From contig JALHNO010000002.1 in NCBI GenBank assembly GCA_022843465.1, positions 1 through 64,000 of the forward strand: 64,000 nucleotides of DNA, written 5' to 3'. Positions 36,711-45,683 of this stretch are shown here, in pieces. The notes below the pieces were generated by a model. The model ran no database searches, was not told where the DNA came from, and saw only the letters and a program-made list of their open reading frames with translations. The DNA is from Pseudomonadota bacterium. Lineage in GTDB: Bacteria > Pseudomonadota > Gammaproteobacteria > Xanthomonadales > Ahniellaceae. Numbering within the stretch: position 1 is the stretch's first letter; the number at the start of each line of letters is the position of its first letter. The position numbers and the translations under genes were made by a program.

Positions 36711-39374
36711 TCAGGCGGGTCGGTTGTCCGGCACCGGCCGAGGCGCATGCTGGCGCTGTATCCACTCGCCCAAAGTAGCAGGCATCTGGGCGCGGCACAG
36801 TTCGTCGAGCGTGGTCAGGCCGAGCATGCGGTAGCTCTCGGTCTGCGATTCGTCAAACCACTGGTCGGCCGTGCTCTGGTGCGGGAAGTCTGGCTGCGAT
36901 GCGGCGTAGCTCAGCACATCGGGAGGCTCGCTGCCGAGCAGCACCGGTTTGATGTAGACCAGCTTGCCATCAGCCAGTGTCGAGTCGACCAGGCTATAGC
37001 GGATAATCGCGCTCGCCGAGCGACACTTGCGGGCACGCAGATCGCGCATTGCCACCTCGTCGAACTCGATCGCGACGCGCTGGTCGATCCGGATCTTGCG
37101 CAGGGCATTGCCGAGGTCATCACAACTGAAAGTCGGGTCGCAGCCGGAATCGAGTACCACGATCTGCTGGCAGCGGCGCCGCACCATCTCATAGAGGCCG
37201 AGGTTTTCGAAATGGCCGCCATCGGACAGATAGACATAGGCGCTGTCGTCGGATGTCTGGCCGAGGGTTTCGCGAATCAGCGAGGCGATCGCCGAGCGCG
37301 GTCCCGCGTCCCTCCAGGTGCGCGCGCCCGGAGGCCCCGGGTTGCCGAGCCATGCGCCCAGGCGGGCATTGAACAGACTCATGATGAAGCCGACCACGGC
37401 CGAGGAGTGGTAGCCCATGTTCGGGCTCGCCGCGGCGCCGGATATCGCGACGGCGGTACCCAGGCTGATGCCGCCTGCGTACTCTGCCGAGGGACGATAG
37501 CCGAGTTCGGCGCTGCCGCTGTGCAGTGGCGACACGGTGAACGAGGTCGCCTTGCGTTGTTGCCACGCCAGCCGTTGGCCGGCGACAAGATTCAGCGTGA
37601 GGTTGACCACGTGAAACGGTCGCAGGGTCGGGTCGAGCGCCGCCATCGGCACATCGTCACCGGAACAGAAGCCGGTGAAGGCGCTGGCGCGGCGTTTGGG
37701 ATTGGAAGCGCCCAGGTAGGCGCGAATCAGCCGATCCCGGTACATGCCATGCAACGAGAAGGTATTGATGTTGACCCAGCGCGCCATCAGCCAGCTCAGC
37801 AGCAGCAGCCCGACAGTCAGCAGCAACACCAGCAGTGGCTGCGCCCGCGTCAGCATCGCGTAGTGTTCGGTCCAATGCACCGGCAGGCCCATCGCTGTGC
37901 TCAGCGTCATGCCAGCGCCGTTGTGCAGACCCTGCAGCACAATATTGGTCAGGATCGACAGCGCGCCGGCCAGCACCAGCAGGAAGACCGGCGGTGCAAC
38001 GTGGGCGATCACGGCGAGCGCACGTACGCGGGAAGACGGGGGTTCCGCGCCGGGATTGCTGTTGCTGCTGTCGCCGCCGCCCAGTGTGCTGAGCCAGGCG
38101 CTGAGCAGGGCGCCCAATCCGATGCCGCCATGTGCCGCGGGATGCCAGTCCAACGCCCACTTCGGCAACACCAGCACCATGAACCCGATCAGGGACCAGG
38201 CCACGCAGAACAGCAAAACGCCGCCGGTCGCCCGTGCCATCCATTCGCGGTCCTCATCACGCAGAAAGCTGCTGGACAGGCCGGCAAACAGCACGCTGCC
38301 CAGGCAGTAGCCGAGCAGGATCGTGGCTGGACCGAAGCTCACGTATTCGGCCCAGCTCGGGCTCAGATGCGGATCGCTGTTCCACAGCAGGAAATTGGTC
38401 GCAGCCCAGGTGGCCAGGCCGATGCCGGCGGCCATCACCGCGATTGCCAGCGACATCGGACCAAACAGCAGGCGCAGCTTTGTCGTCAGCGGTTGCCGAT
38501 GGAACAGCAAGAAAATCAGCCAGGCGCTGATGCAGGGCACGCTGGCCCAGAGCACCACCGAGGGCAGATTGGTATGCGCAACATAGTCCTGGCCCAGGTA
38601 ATACAGAGAATCGAACATCAGGAACAGCAGCACCGAACCGACCAGCGGAAGCAGGACACCCAGCACATACTGTTGGCGCGAATGCGCACGAGCGCCGACG
38701 CCGGGCAGGTAGCGCAGGGTATTGAACAGTGCCGTCGTCAGCAGCGCACAGCTAAGCAGGGGCAAGTACAGCTCGACCCAGGCGGATTCGCTGATGGCAT
38801 CCAGTATGGGCGCACTGTAGTCCGGGTCACTGCCCGCAAAGATGGTCGCGCCGTAGACAAGTTCCGGAAAGGACAGGGCAGACAGATACAGGCGCGGCAG
38901 CATCAGCGCAGCCATCAGCAGCGGGATCAGGACGATCCAGTTGAGCAGAATATTGCGCGCCACCGTGGCAATGACGGTCCACAGATCGCTCGAAAACGCA
39001 CCAGCCCTGGGAGTCAGATAGCTGTTGTAGTCGCGCAGGTGCTGCAGTGGATCCGGTGTGCCGTCTGTGGCTGGCGTGGCGTCCCGACGCAGCGCCTCGG
39101 CAACCTTGTCGACCGATCCCGCGCGTTGCTTCCAGGCGCTCAACCAGCCGCCGATGTAGCCACCGCCAGATACCGTCGACAGGTAGTCGAATTGTTTCAG
39201 CAAGCCGTGTTCCGCCATGCCCTGCAGGGCGCCGAGAGCAAAGGTTGCACTGCGGATGCCGCCACCCGAGATGCACAGGGCGCTGGTCGGCGCTGCCGTC
39301 GTTGCGCCAGCGGCCAGCGCGGTGCGCTCTGCCTGCAGAATATCGTCGACACCCAACGGCGCTGGTTCCTGCAT
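36711..39374 (-). CDS. large membrane patatin-like phospholipase
   Basis: An 887-aa protein. The patatin oxyanion motif CISGGGIRSATFALGALQG is near residue 40, the nucleophile is in the non-canonical TVSGGGYIGG, and the catalytic Asp is in SDGGHFENLGLYE near residue 715. Between nucleophile and Asp lie about eleven hydrophobic segments (for example LNWIVLIPLLMAALMLP, SMLAIAVM-like and MLTRAQPLLVLLLTVGLLLL), so the lipase is split by a long membrane insert. Start MQEPAPLGVDD chosen because AGGGGGAACC precedes it; a 915-aa frame from 39458 is the alternative. Likely a lipid acyl hydrolase at the inner membrane. Confidence 0.85.
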   Translation of the reverse strand: MQEPAPLGVDDILQAERTALAAGATTAAPTSALCISGGGIRSATFALGALQGMAEHGLLKQFDYLSTVSGGGYIGGWLSAWKQRAGSVDKVAEALRRDATPATDGTPDPLQHLRDYNSYLTPRAGAFSSDLWTVIATVARNILLNWIVLIPLLMAALMLPRLYLSALSFPELVYGATIFAGSDPDYSAPILDAISESAWVELYLPLLSCALLTTALFNTLRYLPGVGARAHSRQQYVLGVLLPLVGSVLLFLMFDSLYYLGQDYVAHTNLPSVVLWASVPCISAWLIFLLFHRQPLTTKLRLLFGPMSLAIAVMAAGIGLATWAATNFLLWNSDPHLSPSWAEYVSFGPATILLGYCLGSVLFAGLSSSFLRDEDREWMARATGGVLLFCVAWSLIGFMVLVLPKWALDWHPAAHGGIGLGALLSAWLSTLGGGDSSNSNPGAEPPSSRVRALAVIAHVAPPVFLLVLAGALSILTNIVLQGLHNGAGMTLSTAMGLPVHWTEHYAMLTRAQPLLVLLLTVGLLLLSWLMARWVNINTFSLHGMYRDRLIRAYLGASNPKRRASAFTGFCSGDDVPMAALDPTLRPFHVVNLTLNLVAGQRLAWQQRKATSFTVSPLHSGSAELGYRPSAEYAGGISLGTAVAISGAAASPNMGYHSSAVVGFIMSLFNARLGAWLGNPGPPGARTWRDAGPRSAIASLIRETLGQTSDDSAYVYLSDGGHFENLGLYEMVRRRCQQIVVLDSGCDPTFSCDDLGNALRKIRIDQRVAIEFDEVAMRDLRARKCRSASAIIRYSLVDSTLADGKLVYIKPVLLGSEPPDVLSYAASQPDFPHQSTADQWFDESQTESYRMLGLTTLDELCRAQMPATLGEWIQRQHAPRPVPDNRPA

Positions 39375-39589
39375 GGTTCCCCCTGGTTTGCGAATGGTTT
39401 TCGGCGACGTTGCTGCAATGTCTGCGATCCCCTGAGCTTTTAGCGCGACTGCAGGCAATGAGTAAACAGTATTGTCGGCAGCAGGAGAATCCTCACTGAC
39501 ATCTGCGCCGAATTTGATACCGGGGAGATTTCATGTTCTGGGCTTGCCCCGCTGATCTCGTCAGGCTCCTGTCCCCGGGGGGATTGCAT

Positions 39590-39835
39590 AGAGCGGGGCT
39601 TGCCCCGCTGCGGTTGATCTGGCTTGTGCTCCTGTGGAGCGGGGCAAACCCCATAGGCGTCAGCCTGTTTTTCCTGGCGAATGATTGCCCTGTCCAACGC
39701 GCGGCTGTCGATCATCCGGCCTTGGTTTGCGCTCGCCCCGAAGGGGCGTAAGTCCTGGTGTGCCGGGCCAAAATTCAGGAACCAGCCAAATAGGTCAACG
39801 CCTATGGGGCAAGCCCCGCTCTGCAACAGCAACGG
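39590..39835. repeat. REP-like palindromes with an intact 161-bp MITE-like element
   Basis: Outer palindromes of the dispersed family (AGCGGGGCTTGCCCCGCT near 39594; GGGGCAAGCCCCGCTCT near 39806) enclose an element at 39649-39809. Its ends are inverted repeats: CCCCATAGGCGTCAGCCT (39649-39666) against AGGTCAACGCCTATGGGG (39792-39809). A 13-bp palindrome GCCCCGAAGGGGC lies at 39735-39747. A second copy at 48496-48895 has the same flanks but is interrupted exactly at this palindrome. No coding content. The rest of 39375-39979 holds no gene that I can support. Confidence 0.85.
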
Positions 39836-39979
39836 CGACTTCAACGCCAGCACACGAAGCTCCGATTTTCTGCGCTGGCTTTGTTGCAGGGCATCTCTGT
39901 GAGATGCCGTGCTGAATTTGCCGGGGTGCTCGGATGGCATCACGCTGCGATGCCAGACCGGTGCAATACCCAAGCGACG

Positions 39980-40492
39980 TCATCGGTTTCGCGTCTGCAA
40001 CGCAAACCAGATGCCGCCCAATGATCCGCCCAGTGCCATCAGCAACCAGCCAGCGATGTCGCGGGTGGCCGCGATCAAGGTCGGCGGTGGCGTCACCGCA
40101 TCGACCAGTCGGATCGCCAGCGCAATGGCCACGCCGCCGGCGAGCGCAAACAATGCCGTCCGCAGTCGCGGCAGCCAGTGTGCGATCATGGCGGCGCAGG
40201 GCAGGGCGATGATCAGGGCGCTGACGACGATGATGCTGTAGAGCGGCGAGAAGCCAAGCAGATCGCTCGCGCTCATCTGCAAGCGCAGGCTCAAGGGAAT
40301 TTCCGCACCGATCCCCTGCAGCGCGGATATGTTGAACTGGGTCTGCACCACGGCACCCCATACCACCGCAATGGCGACCGCCATCACGAATGCCAGCAAG
40401 CGCGGTCTCCAGCCGGCCCCGGATTGCGATGACGTCTTCATCGATCGAGCGCTCTGCGTCTGTGCCGCCGCATCAACCTGCTCCGTCACCAT
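39980..40492 (-). CDS. small membrane protein, function unknown
   Basis: A 170-aa protein with four hydrophobic segments: LLAFVMAVAIAVVWGAVV, LYSIIVVSALIIALPCAAM, TALFALAGGVAIALAI and IAGWLLMALGGSLGGIWF. The N-terminal 30 residues are polar. No family recognised. Start at 40492 is supported by a weak GAGAG; MKTSSQSG at 40441 is an alternative. It diverges from the sugar dehydrogenase gene across about 70 bp. Confidence 0.65.
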   Translation of the reverse strand: MVTEQVDAAAQTQSARSMKTSSQSGAGWRPRLLAFVMAVAIAVVWGAVVQTQFNISALQGIGAEIPLSLRLQMSASDLLGFSPLYSIIVVSALIIALPCAAMIAHWLPRLRTALFALAGGVAIALAIRLVDAVTPPPTLIAATRDIAGWLLMALGGSLGGIWFALQTRNR

Positions 40493-40563
40493 CTGGGGCT
40501 CTCAAGATACCAGCTGCACTGATCGCTGCTATGTTTGGCGGAGGCGATAGGGACGGAATTGCC

Positions 40564-41661
40564 ATGAGAGTTCTGGCTGCCGGGTTCGTGTGGTTACTGA
40601 TCGTGTTGGGGGCGTCGGTTCAGGCGCAGAATTATCGCGTCGAGACCCTGGCCAAGGGGCTCGAATTTCCCTGGTCTTTGGCGTTCCTGCCGGACGGCCG
40701 GATACTCGTTACCGAGCGCCCAGGGCGCCTGCGCATCATCGCCGACGGTCAGTTGCTGGCCGAACCGGTCGCCGGCGTTCCCGCGGTTCATTCTGCCGGT
40801 CAGGCTGGTCTGTTCGAAGTCCTGGTGGACCCGGGCTTCGCCAGCAATCAGACGATCTATCTTTCGCTTGCACACGGCAGCACGCGCAAGAATCATCTGC
40901 GCATCGTGCGTGCCCGCCTGGTCGGCAATGCGCTCGAGCAGGTGATGCCCATCTTCAGCGCCAAGCCCGACAAGCGCGGCGATGTCCACTACGGCGGGCG
41001 CATGGCGTGGTTGCCCGATGGCACCCTGGTGGCGGGCACGGGAGATGGCTTCAATTATCGCGAGCAGGCACAGAAGCTTGACAACCACTTCGGCAAGATT
41101 GTGCGGATCGGGCCGGATGGCTCGCTGCCCGCAGACAATCCCTTCCGCAACAATCCCAAGGCGTTGCCGGAGATCTACAGTCTTGGCCATCGCAATGTGC
41201 AGGGTCTGTTGTTCGATGCCGAATCAGCGACGCTGTACGCGCATGAGCATGGTCCGCGCGGCGGCGATGAAATCAATGTGATCCAGCCCGGGCGCAATTA
41301 CGGCTGGCCGTTGATTACCTTTGGCGTCGACTACAGCGGCGCCATCATCAGTCCATTCACCGAGAAACCCGGGCTTGAGCAGCCTTTGCTGCATTGGACG
41401 CCTTCGATCGCGCCGGCGGGCATGATGCTGTATCGCGGTGCGCTGTTCCCGGAATGGCGCGGCAGCCTGTTTGTTGCCGCGTTGGCTGGCCAGGTGGTGC
41501 AGCGGGTCACCTTGGTGGACGGGCAGGTCAGCGCGCAGGAACCATTGTTCGCTGAACTGCGCACCCGTTTCCGCGATGTCCGCAGTGGTCCCGAGGGCGC
41601 GATCTATCTGTTGACCGACAAGTCTTTCGGTCGCGTGTTGCGGGTCGTGCCGCGCCAGTAG
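40564..41661 (+). CDS. PQQ-dependent soluble aldose sugar dehydrogenase
   Basis: A 365-aa exported protein with a signal peptide (VLAAGFVWLLIVLGASVQAQ). The sixfold propeller has motifs of the GdhB/YliI group: LEFPWSLAFLPDGRILVTER, VHYGGRMAWLPDG (His of the active site), LGHRNVQGLLFD and HEHGPRGGDEINV. It should oxidise sugars in the periplasm with PQQ and pass electrons to the respiratory chain. No PQQ biosynthesis genes are in the window. Flanking genes give no operon context. Confidence 0.92.
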   Translation: MRVLAAGFVWLLIVLGASVQAQNYRVETLAKGLEFPWSLAFLPDGRILVTERPGRLRIIADGQLLAEPVAGVPAVHSAGQAGLFEVLVDPGFASNQTIYLSLAHGSTRKNHLRIVRARLVGNALEQVMPIFSAKPDKRGDVHYGGRMAWLPDGTLVAGTGDGFNYREQAQKLDNHFGKIVRIGPDGSLPADNPFRNNPKALPEIYSLGHRNVQGLLFDAESATLYAHEHGPRGGDEINVIQPGRNYGWPLITFGVDYSGAIISPFTEKPGLEQPLLHWTPSIAPAGMMLYRGALFPEWRGSLFVAALAGQVVQRVTLVDGQVSAQEPLFAELRTRFRDVRSGPEGAIYLLTDKSFGRVLRVVPRQ

Positions 41662-41903
41662 GGCAATGCCGTCGCTGGTCACGCTCTGAACCCGTCATCG
41701 GAACGTCGTCGCTACCCAGCCAGGTGTTCGCAAAACCCCGAAAAACCTGCTGTTTTTCGCCCCCTTGTTGCGGCACCGGGTCTGCTTTGAGCTCTCCTGG
41801 ATGACGGTGCTGCATTGAGTTTGCCCGGCAACTTGGCTAGTTTGCGTTGACCAGCTCTTCACCTCGCGGTCACGCTGGACCCTATAAATCCTTCGGAGTA
41901 CTC

Positions 41904-43547
41904 ATGAAAAGCAAAGTGCAGAACGATGCCGCCCCGTCGGCGGCAGGCGTAAGCATTGATCGTCGCGGATTTCTTGGTGGTGCCGGCGCAGCCGCTGCGC
42001 TCGGTGTGGTTGGTGCCGGGGCGGTGCTCGCCAGTGGCCAGGCCAGAGCCGGCGGATTCGTCCCGCGGCCAACCCTAAACCCGCGCGGCACGAAGGCCAT
42101 CCAGTTGCGCGTGGACCGTGCCTACAGCAACCTCGCCAGCTATGTCGAAGATGCCCACGGCAACCTTGACGAGCCTGAAGTCGGCAACTTTGCCGCCTGC
42201 TATTCCAAGGGCCTGCCGCACGACGCGCTCGGTGAAGTGAACCCTGCGGCCTATGCCGCCTTGCGTCGTGCCTGCCTGAGCAATCTCGAAGCCGACTGGG
42301 CCGCGGTTCCGATGGGCGGCACGATGAAACAGGTCAGCCCACAGTCGGCGATCGCCTATCAGCTCGAAGGCGCCGATCCCATGCGTCTGCGCATCGATCC
42401 CGCGCCCAAATTTTCCAGCGAGCAGCGCGGCGCCGAAATGGCCGAGGTGTACTGGATGGCCCTGCTGCGCGATGTCCCGTTCGCGCAGTATGCCAATCAT
42501 CCGCTGGCCGCCGAGGCGGTGGCCGATCTGCGTCGGTTTGCGCTGTTTCGCGACCTCACCGTGCAGAATCTGTTTCGTGGCACCACGGCCGGCGAGCGCG
42601 TCGGTCCCTATCTCTCGCAGTTCCTGCTGAAGGATGTGCCGTTCGGTCCGATGACGATCACTCAGAAGTACGCGGCGGGACTGCCCGGTGTCGACTTCAT
42701 GACCACCACCGCTGACTGCCTCAGTATCCAGAACGGTATCGCGCCGACGCGACCGTTGCTGCTGGATGCGCCGCACTATGCCCGCAATGGTCGCGACCTC
42801 AGCGAGTACGTGCACAGGGACTTCTCCTATCAGGCTTTTCTCAATGCCGCGCTGATCCTGCTGGGCCTTGGAGGCGGAGCACTGGACGATGGCAATCCGT
42901 ACAAGTCTTCGGCCAATCGTGCAGCCTTTGTCACCATGGGTGGACCCGATGTGCTGTCGATGGTGGCCCAGGTCGCCGTGCTTGCGCTCAAGGCTGCCTG
43001 GTTCCAGAAATGGACAGTCAATCGCACGCTGCGCCCCGAGGCGTTTGGCCTGCGCGTGCACCAGGACATGACGCATGCGCGCGCCTATCCGATTCATGGC
43101 GCCTTGCTGTCCTCACCGGTGCTCGGCAAGCTGTTTTCCGCCAATGGCAGCTATCTGTTGCCGATGGCCTATACCGAAGGCTCGCCCACGCACCCTTCGT
43201 ATCCGGCCGGACACGCCACCATCGCCGGCGCCTGCGTCACGGTGCTGAAGTGGTTCTTCAAGGAATCCTTTGTGCTGCCCAACCCGGTCGTCGGCAGTGA
43301 CGATGGCAGCTCGGTCACGCCCTACGCCGGAGCGCTCACGGTGGGTGGCGAACTCGACAAGCTGGCAGCGAACATCGCGATCGGACGCAACATCGCAGGT
43401 GTCCACTACTGGTCCGACGGCATCCAGGGCATGTATCTCGGCGAACAGGTCGCGCTGGCTTTCCTGGCGGATCAGCGGGTGACCTATCACGAGGGTTTTG
43501 CCGGGTTCAGTCTCAATCGCTTCGACGGCTCCACCGTGACCATCTGA
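41904..43547 (+). CDS. Tat-exported vanadium-dependent haloperoxidase family protein
   Basis: A 547-aa protein. A twin-arginine signal (IDRRGFLGGAGAAAALG) predicts export of a folded enzyme. The PAP2/haloperoxidase core carries the vanadate site: the Lys and Arg in KWTVNRTLRPEAFG, SPTHPSYPAGHATIAGA (His; the usual Ser of PSGH is Ala) and the Arg and His in GRNIAGVHYWSDG. Family members oxidise halides with H2O2, making reactive halogen species that can halogenate organics or quench signals. Start MKSKVQND chosen from the Tat signal position. Confidence 0.88.
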   Translation: MKSKVQNDAAPSAAGVSIDRRGFLGGAGAAAALGVVGAGAVLASGQARAGGFVPRPTLNPRGTKAIQLRVDRAYSNLASYVEDAHGNLDEPEVGNFAACYSKGLPHDALGEVNPAAYAALRRACLSNLEADWAAVPMGGTMKQVSPQSAIAYQLEGADPMRLRIDPAPKFSSEQRGAEMAEVYWMALLRDVPFAQYANHPLAAEAVADLRRFALFRDLTVQNLFRGTTAGERVGPYLSQFLLKDVPFGPMTITQKYAAGLPGVDFMTTTADCLSIQNGIAPTRPLLLDAPHYARNGRDLSEYVHRDFSYQAFLNAALILLGLGGGALDDGNPYKSSANRAAFVTMGGPDVLSMVAQVAVLALKAAWFQKWTVNRTLRPEAFGLRVHQDMTHARAYPIHGALLSSPVLGKLFSANGSYLLPMAYTEGSPTHPSYPAGHATIAGACVTVLKWFFKESFVLPNPVVGSDDGSSVTPYAGALTVGGELDKLAANIAIGRNIAGVHYWSDGIQGMYLGEQVALAFLADQRVTYHEGFAGFSLNRFDGSTVTI

Positions 43548-43683
43548 TCCCAGCAGCGGCGGCGGGCAGGTCCCGCCGTCGCTGCCGGCAGCCGCGCGCT
43601 GGCTGTCCGCTCTGCTCGGGAATTGACGATTGCTCCAGTGACCGCGGCGTTTGCCCCGCGGCATTCACCTCATGGAGCGATAA

Positions 43684-45006
43684 ATGAAGTATCTGATTCT
43701 GGCGCTGGCACTTGCTGCCGGCGCTCTGCCTACCGATGCCGCAACGCCCGGCGAATTCGATCCCGCTTACGGCACTGCCGGTCCCGGCTACAGCCTGACG
43801 CCGCTGCACGACCACAATGAGTCGCACGATCTGGTGCTCTACCCGGATGGCTCCAAGGTCACCAGCGGGATCGCGCAGTCCGGCACCACGGTGGAACCGG
43901 TGCTCACGCGCTACAAGCCCGACGGGAGTATTGATTTCGCTTTCGGCGCCGCGGGTCACGCCGTCGTGTCGGCAATGCCGGAGGTGCCCAACGGCTATAC
44001 CCAGCTGACCCAGTATCGTGACCAGCTTTACCTGCTGGTGCCCGCCGGTTCGCGCCTGTATGTCTACAACTTCAACAGCGCCGGCGTCCTCAACACGGCG
44101 TTCGGCACTGGCGGCGCCAGTGTGGTCAATGTCAACGCGGGCAATGCCATCGTCGATATCGCCATGCAGAAATCTCGCATCATTCTGGCCGGACGCATGC
44201 GCAATCCGGCGACTGCCGAGATCGACTTCGTGCTGATCGGCATGAAGACCACCGGCGTGCTCGATGCCGGCTTCGGCAGCGGCGGAATTGCCCTGCATTC
44301 CCTGCGCACCGGTACGCAGTCCAGCGAGTACTTCACCGGACTGGCGATTACGCCGGACTACCGCATCGTCGCGGGCGGCCGCAGCGCCAAGCGCGTCAGC
44401 GATCCGGATCCGTATGATTTTGTGGTCGCGCGCTTCCGCAGCAATGGCAGTGTCGATCCAGGCTTCGGTACGGCCGCTGCCGGGTTCACCCTGGTCGATT
44501 TCGGCTACAACGACTTCGGACGTCGGGTCGCGCTCTATGCCAATTACCAGGTGCTGATCGTCGGTTCGGTCTGCAAGACCATCGATCCGGCAACCGGGCA
44601 GCTGTACTGCGTGATCGGCAGCGCACGCGTACTGAACAACGGTGCGCTGGATGCCAGCTGGAACGGCAGCGGCATGCAACTGAGCGATCTGGGTGGCGAC
44701 GGCCTGGTGGTGACTGACGTCACGCTCGATCGCCGCGAGCGTGCCGTGGTCAGTCATGCCTGGTACCGCGTGCAATCGGTGGATCATCGCGCCGGACTCA
44801 GCCGCTATGATTTTCTCGGTGCACTCGACCCTGGCTTCGCTGCTGGCGGCCATGGACTCTACGACTTTGGCCTGCCCTTCAACGTGTACCACACGGTCAA
44901 GCTGCTCGACGGCAACTACGTCGATACCTGCGGTGGTGCCTCCAAGGAAACTGCGCCAGGGGTGCTCATCGGCGCGAGTGTGGTAGCCCGGCATTTCAAT
45001 TTCTAA
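43684..45006 (+). CDS. secreted delta-60 repeat beta-propeller protein
   Basis: A 440-aa protein with a short signal peptide (YLILALALAAGALPTDA). About seven imperfect repeats follow of the form LDAGFGSGGI ... VVAGRS ... VARFRSNGSVDPGFG, the delta-60 repeat pattern first noted in Myxococcus proteins. It has no catalytic motif. Probably an extracellular or periplasmic structural or binding protein. It lies 136 bp after the haloperoxidase on the same strand; the link between them is unknown. Its stop codon lies within the left end of the MITE-like element. Confidence 0.85.
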   Translation: MKYLILALALAAGALPTDAATPGEFDPAYGTAGPGYSLTPLHDHNESHDLVLYPDGSKVTSGIAQSGTTVEPVLTRYKPDGSIDFAFGAAGHAVVSAMPEVPNGYTQLTQYRDQLYLLVPAGSRLYVYNFNSAGVLNTAFGTGGASVVNVNAGNAIVDIAMQKSRIILAGRMRNPATAEIDFVLIGMKTTGVLDAGFGSGGIALHSLRTGTQSSEYFTGLAITPDYRIVAGGRSAKRVSDPDPYDFVVARFRSNGSVDPGFGTAAAGFTLVDFGYNDFGRRVALYANYQVLIVGSVCKTIDPATGQLYCVIGSARVLNNGALDASWNGSGMQLSDLGGDGLVVTDVTLDRRERAVVSHAWYRVQSVDHRAGLSRYDFLGALDPGFAAGGHGLYDFGLPFNVYHTVKLLDGNYVDTCGGASKETAPGVLIGASVVARHFNF

Positions 45007-45318
45007 CCCGGACGTTCATGAGCGAACACGGATGTTCGCGAAGGGTGAAGGCCGGCAGCTTCGCGCAGCGCGCCAGACTGGACGCCTGGCGGCTGCGCCG
45101 CCCGAGCGGCCCCTTGCGCCGGAATCGAGGTGCGAGCGGGAGCAATGGACATGCGCTGGCGTCGATGCGCAACGACGAGTCCGGCGCAGGTACCGAGCGA
45201 GGGCCGCGTTGGCCAGGGAATGATTGCGAGCGTTCCGGCATCCGATCCAGTCGCAGCTTGCCGCACCGCCACCTGGAAATCGGACCGTATCATCGCGATC
45301 TCATGAAATGTCCGGGTT
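45005..45318. repeat. MITE-like intergenic element with terminal inverted repeats
   Basis: The left end AACCCGGACGTTCATGAG (45005-45022) and right end CTCATGAAATGTCCGGGTT (45300-45318) are imperfect inverted repeats (about 17 of 19 positions with one gap). They bound 314 bp of GC-rich sequence with no credible gene. No flanking target duplication was identified. A 111-residue minus-strand frame inside has no ribosome-binding site or family character. Confidence 0.6.
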
Positions 45319-45683
45319 GGAATGCCTTTGCATTGCACAGCTCCTGATACCGAATTGATACTGACTAGAGCGCGCGAGGAATATCAATATTTTCTAGTCT
45401 CTGCAGCACGCGCCATGGTTTTTCGCAAGTATTTGAATCCTGGTTTCTCGGTAAACGGGTCCTTGACACCCATCGGCGTGCAGCGTAGATTTTTGGCTCC
45501 CGGGGATGGGATTGTCGCGAGCGTCAAGATCTGCGCATTTGCGTCAGCGAGCAGTTGATCAGACGAATTCTGTTGGCGAGTGGTTGCTTCACTTCAGTGC
45601 TTTCAGGTTCGAGCAACAGATCGCGTGATCGTGCGGCGACATTGAGTAACCTGAAATGTTTCATTCCACCTAGGGAGTCAAAA
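45319..45683. other. 365-bp AT-richer intergenic region, probable promoter region
   Basis: This stretch is visibly richer in A and T than its surroundings (for example GGAATATCAATATTTTCTAG near 45381), which suits regulatory DNA for the heme-motif protein gene that follows. I could not assign a well-spaced -35/-10 pair with confidence. The frame of the next gene is open back to 45555, but its Shine-Dalgarno is at about 45672. Confidence 0.4.

Noticed and set aside
36747-39443. 898-codon open frame on the plus strand
   Set aside because: It is antisense to the patatin-like gene. Its Gln/Arg/His-rich composition is that of a shadow frame, with no domain motifs.
41847-41888. Promoter TTGACC ... 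TATAAA before the haloperoxidase gene
   Set aside because: The two boxes are 30 bp apart, too far for a sigma-70 promoter.
45003-45338. 111-codon minus-strand frame in the gap after the delta-60 gene
   Set aside because: It coincides with the inverted-repeat element, has no ribosome-binding site and no family character.
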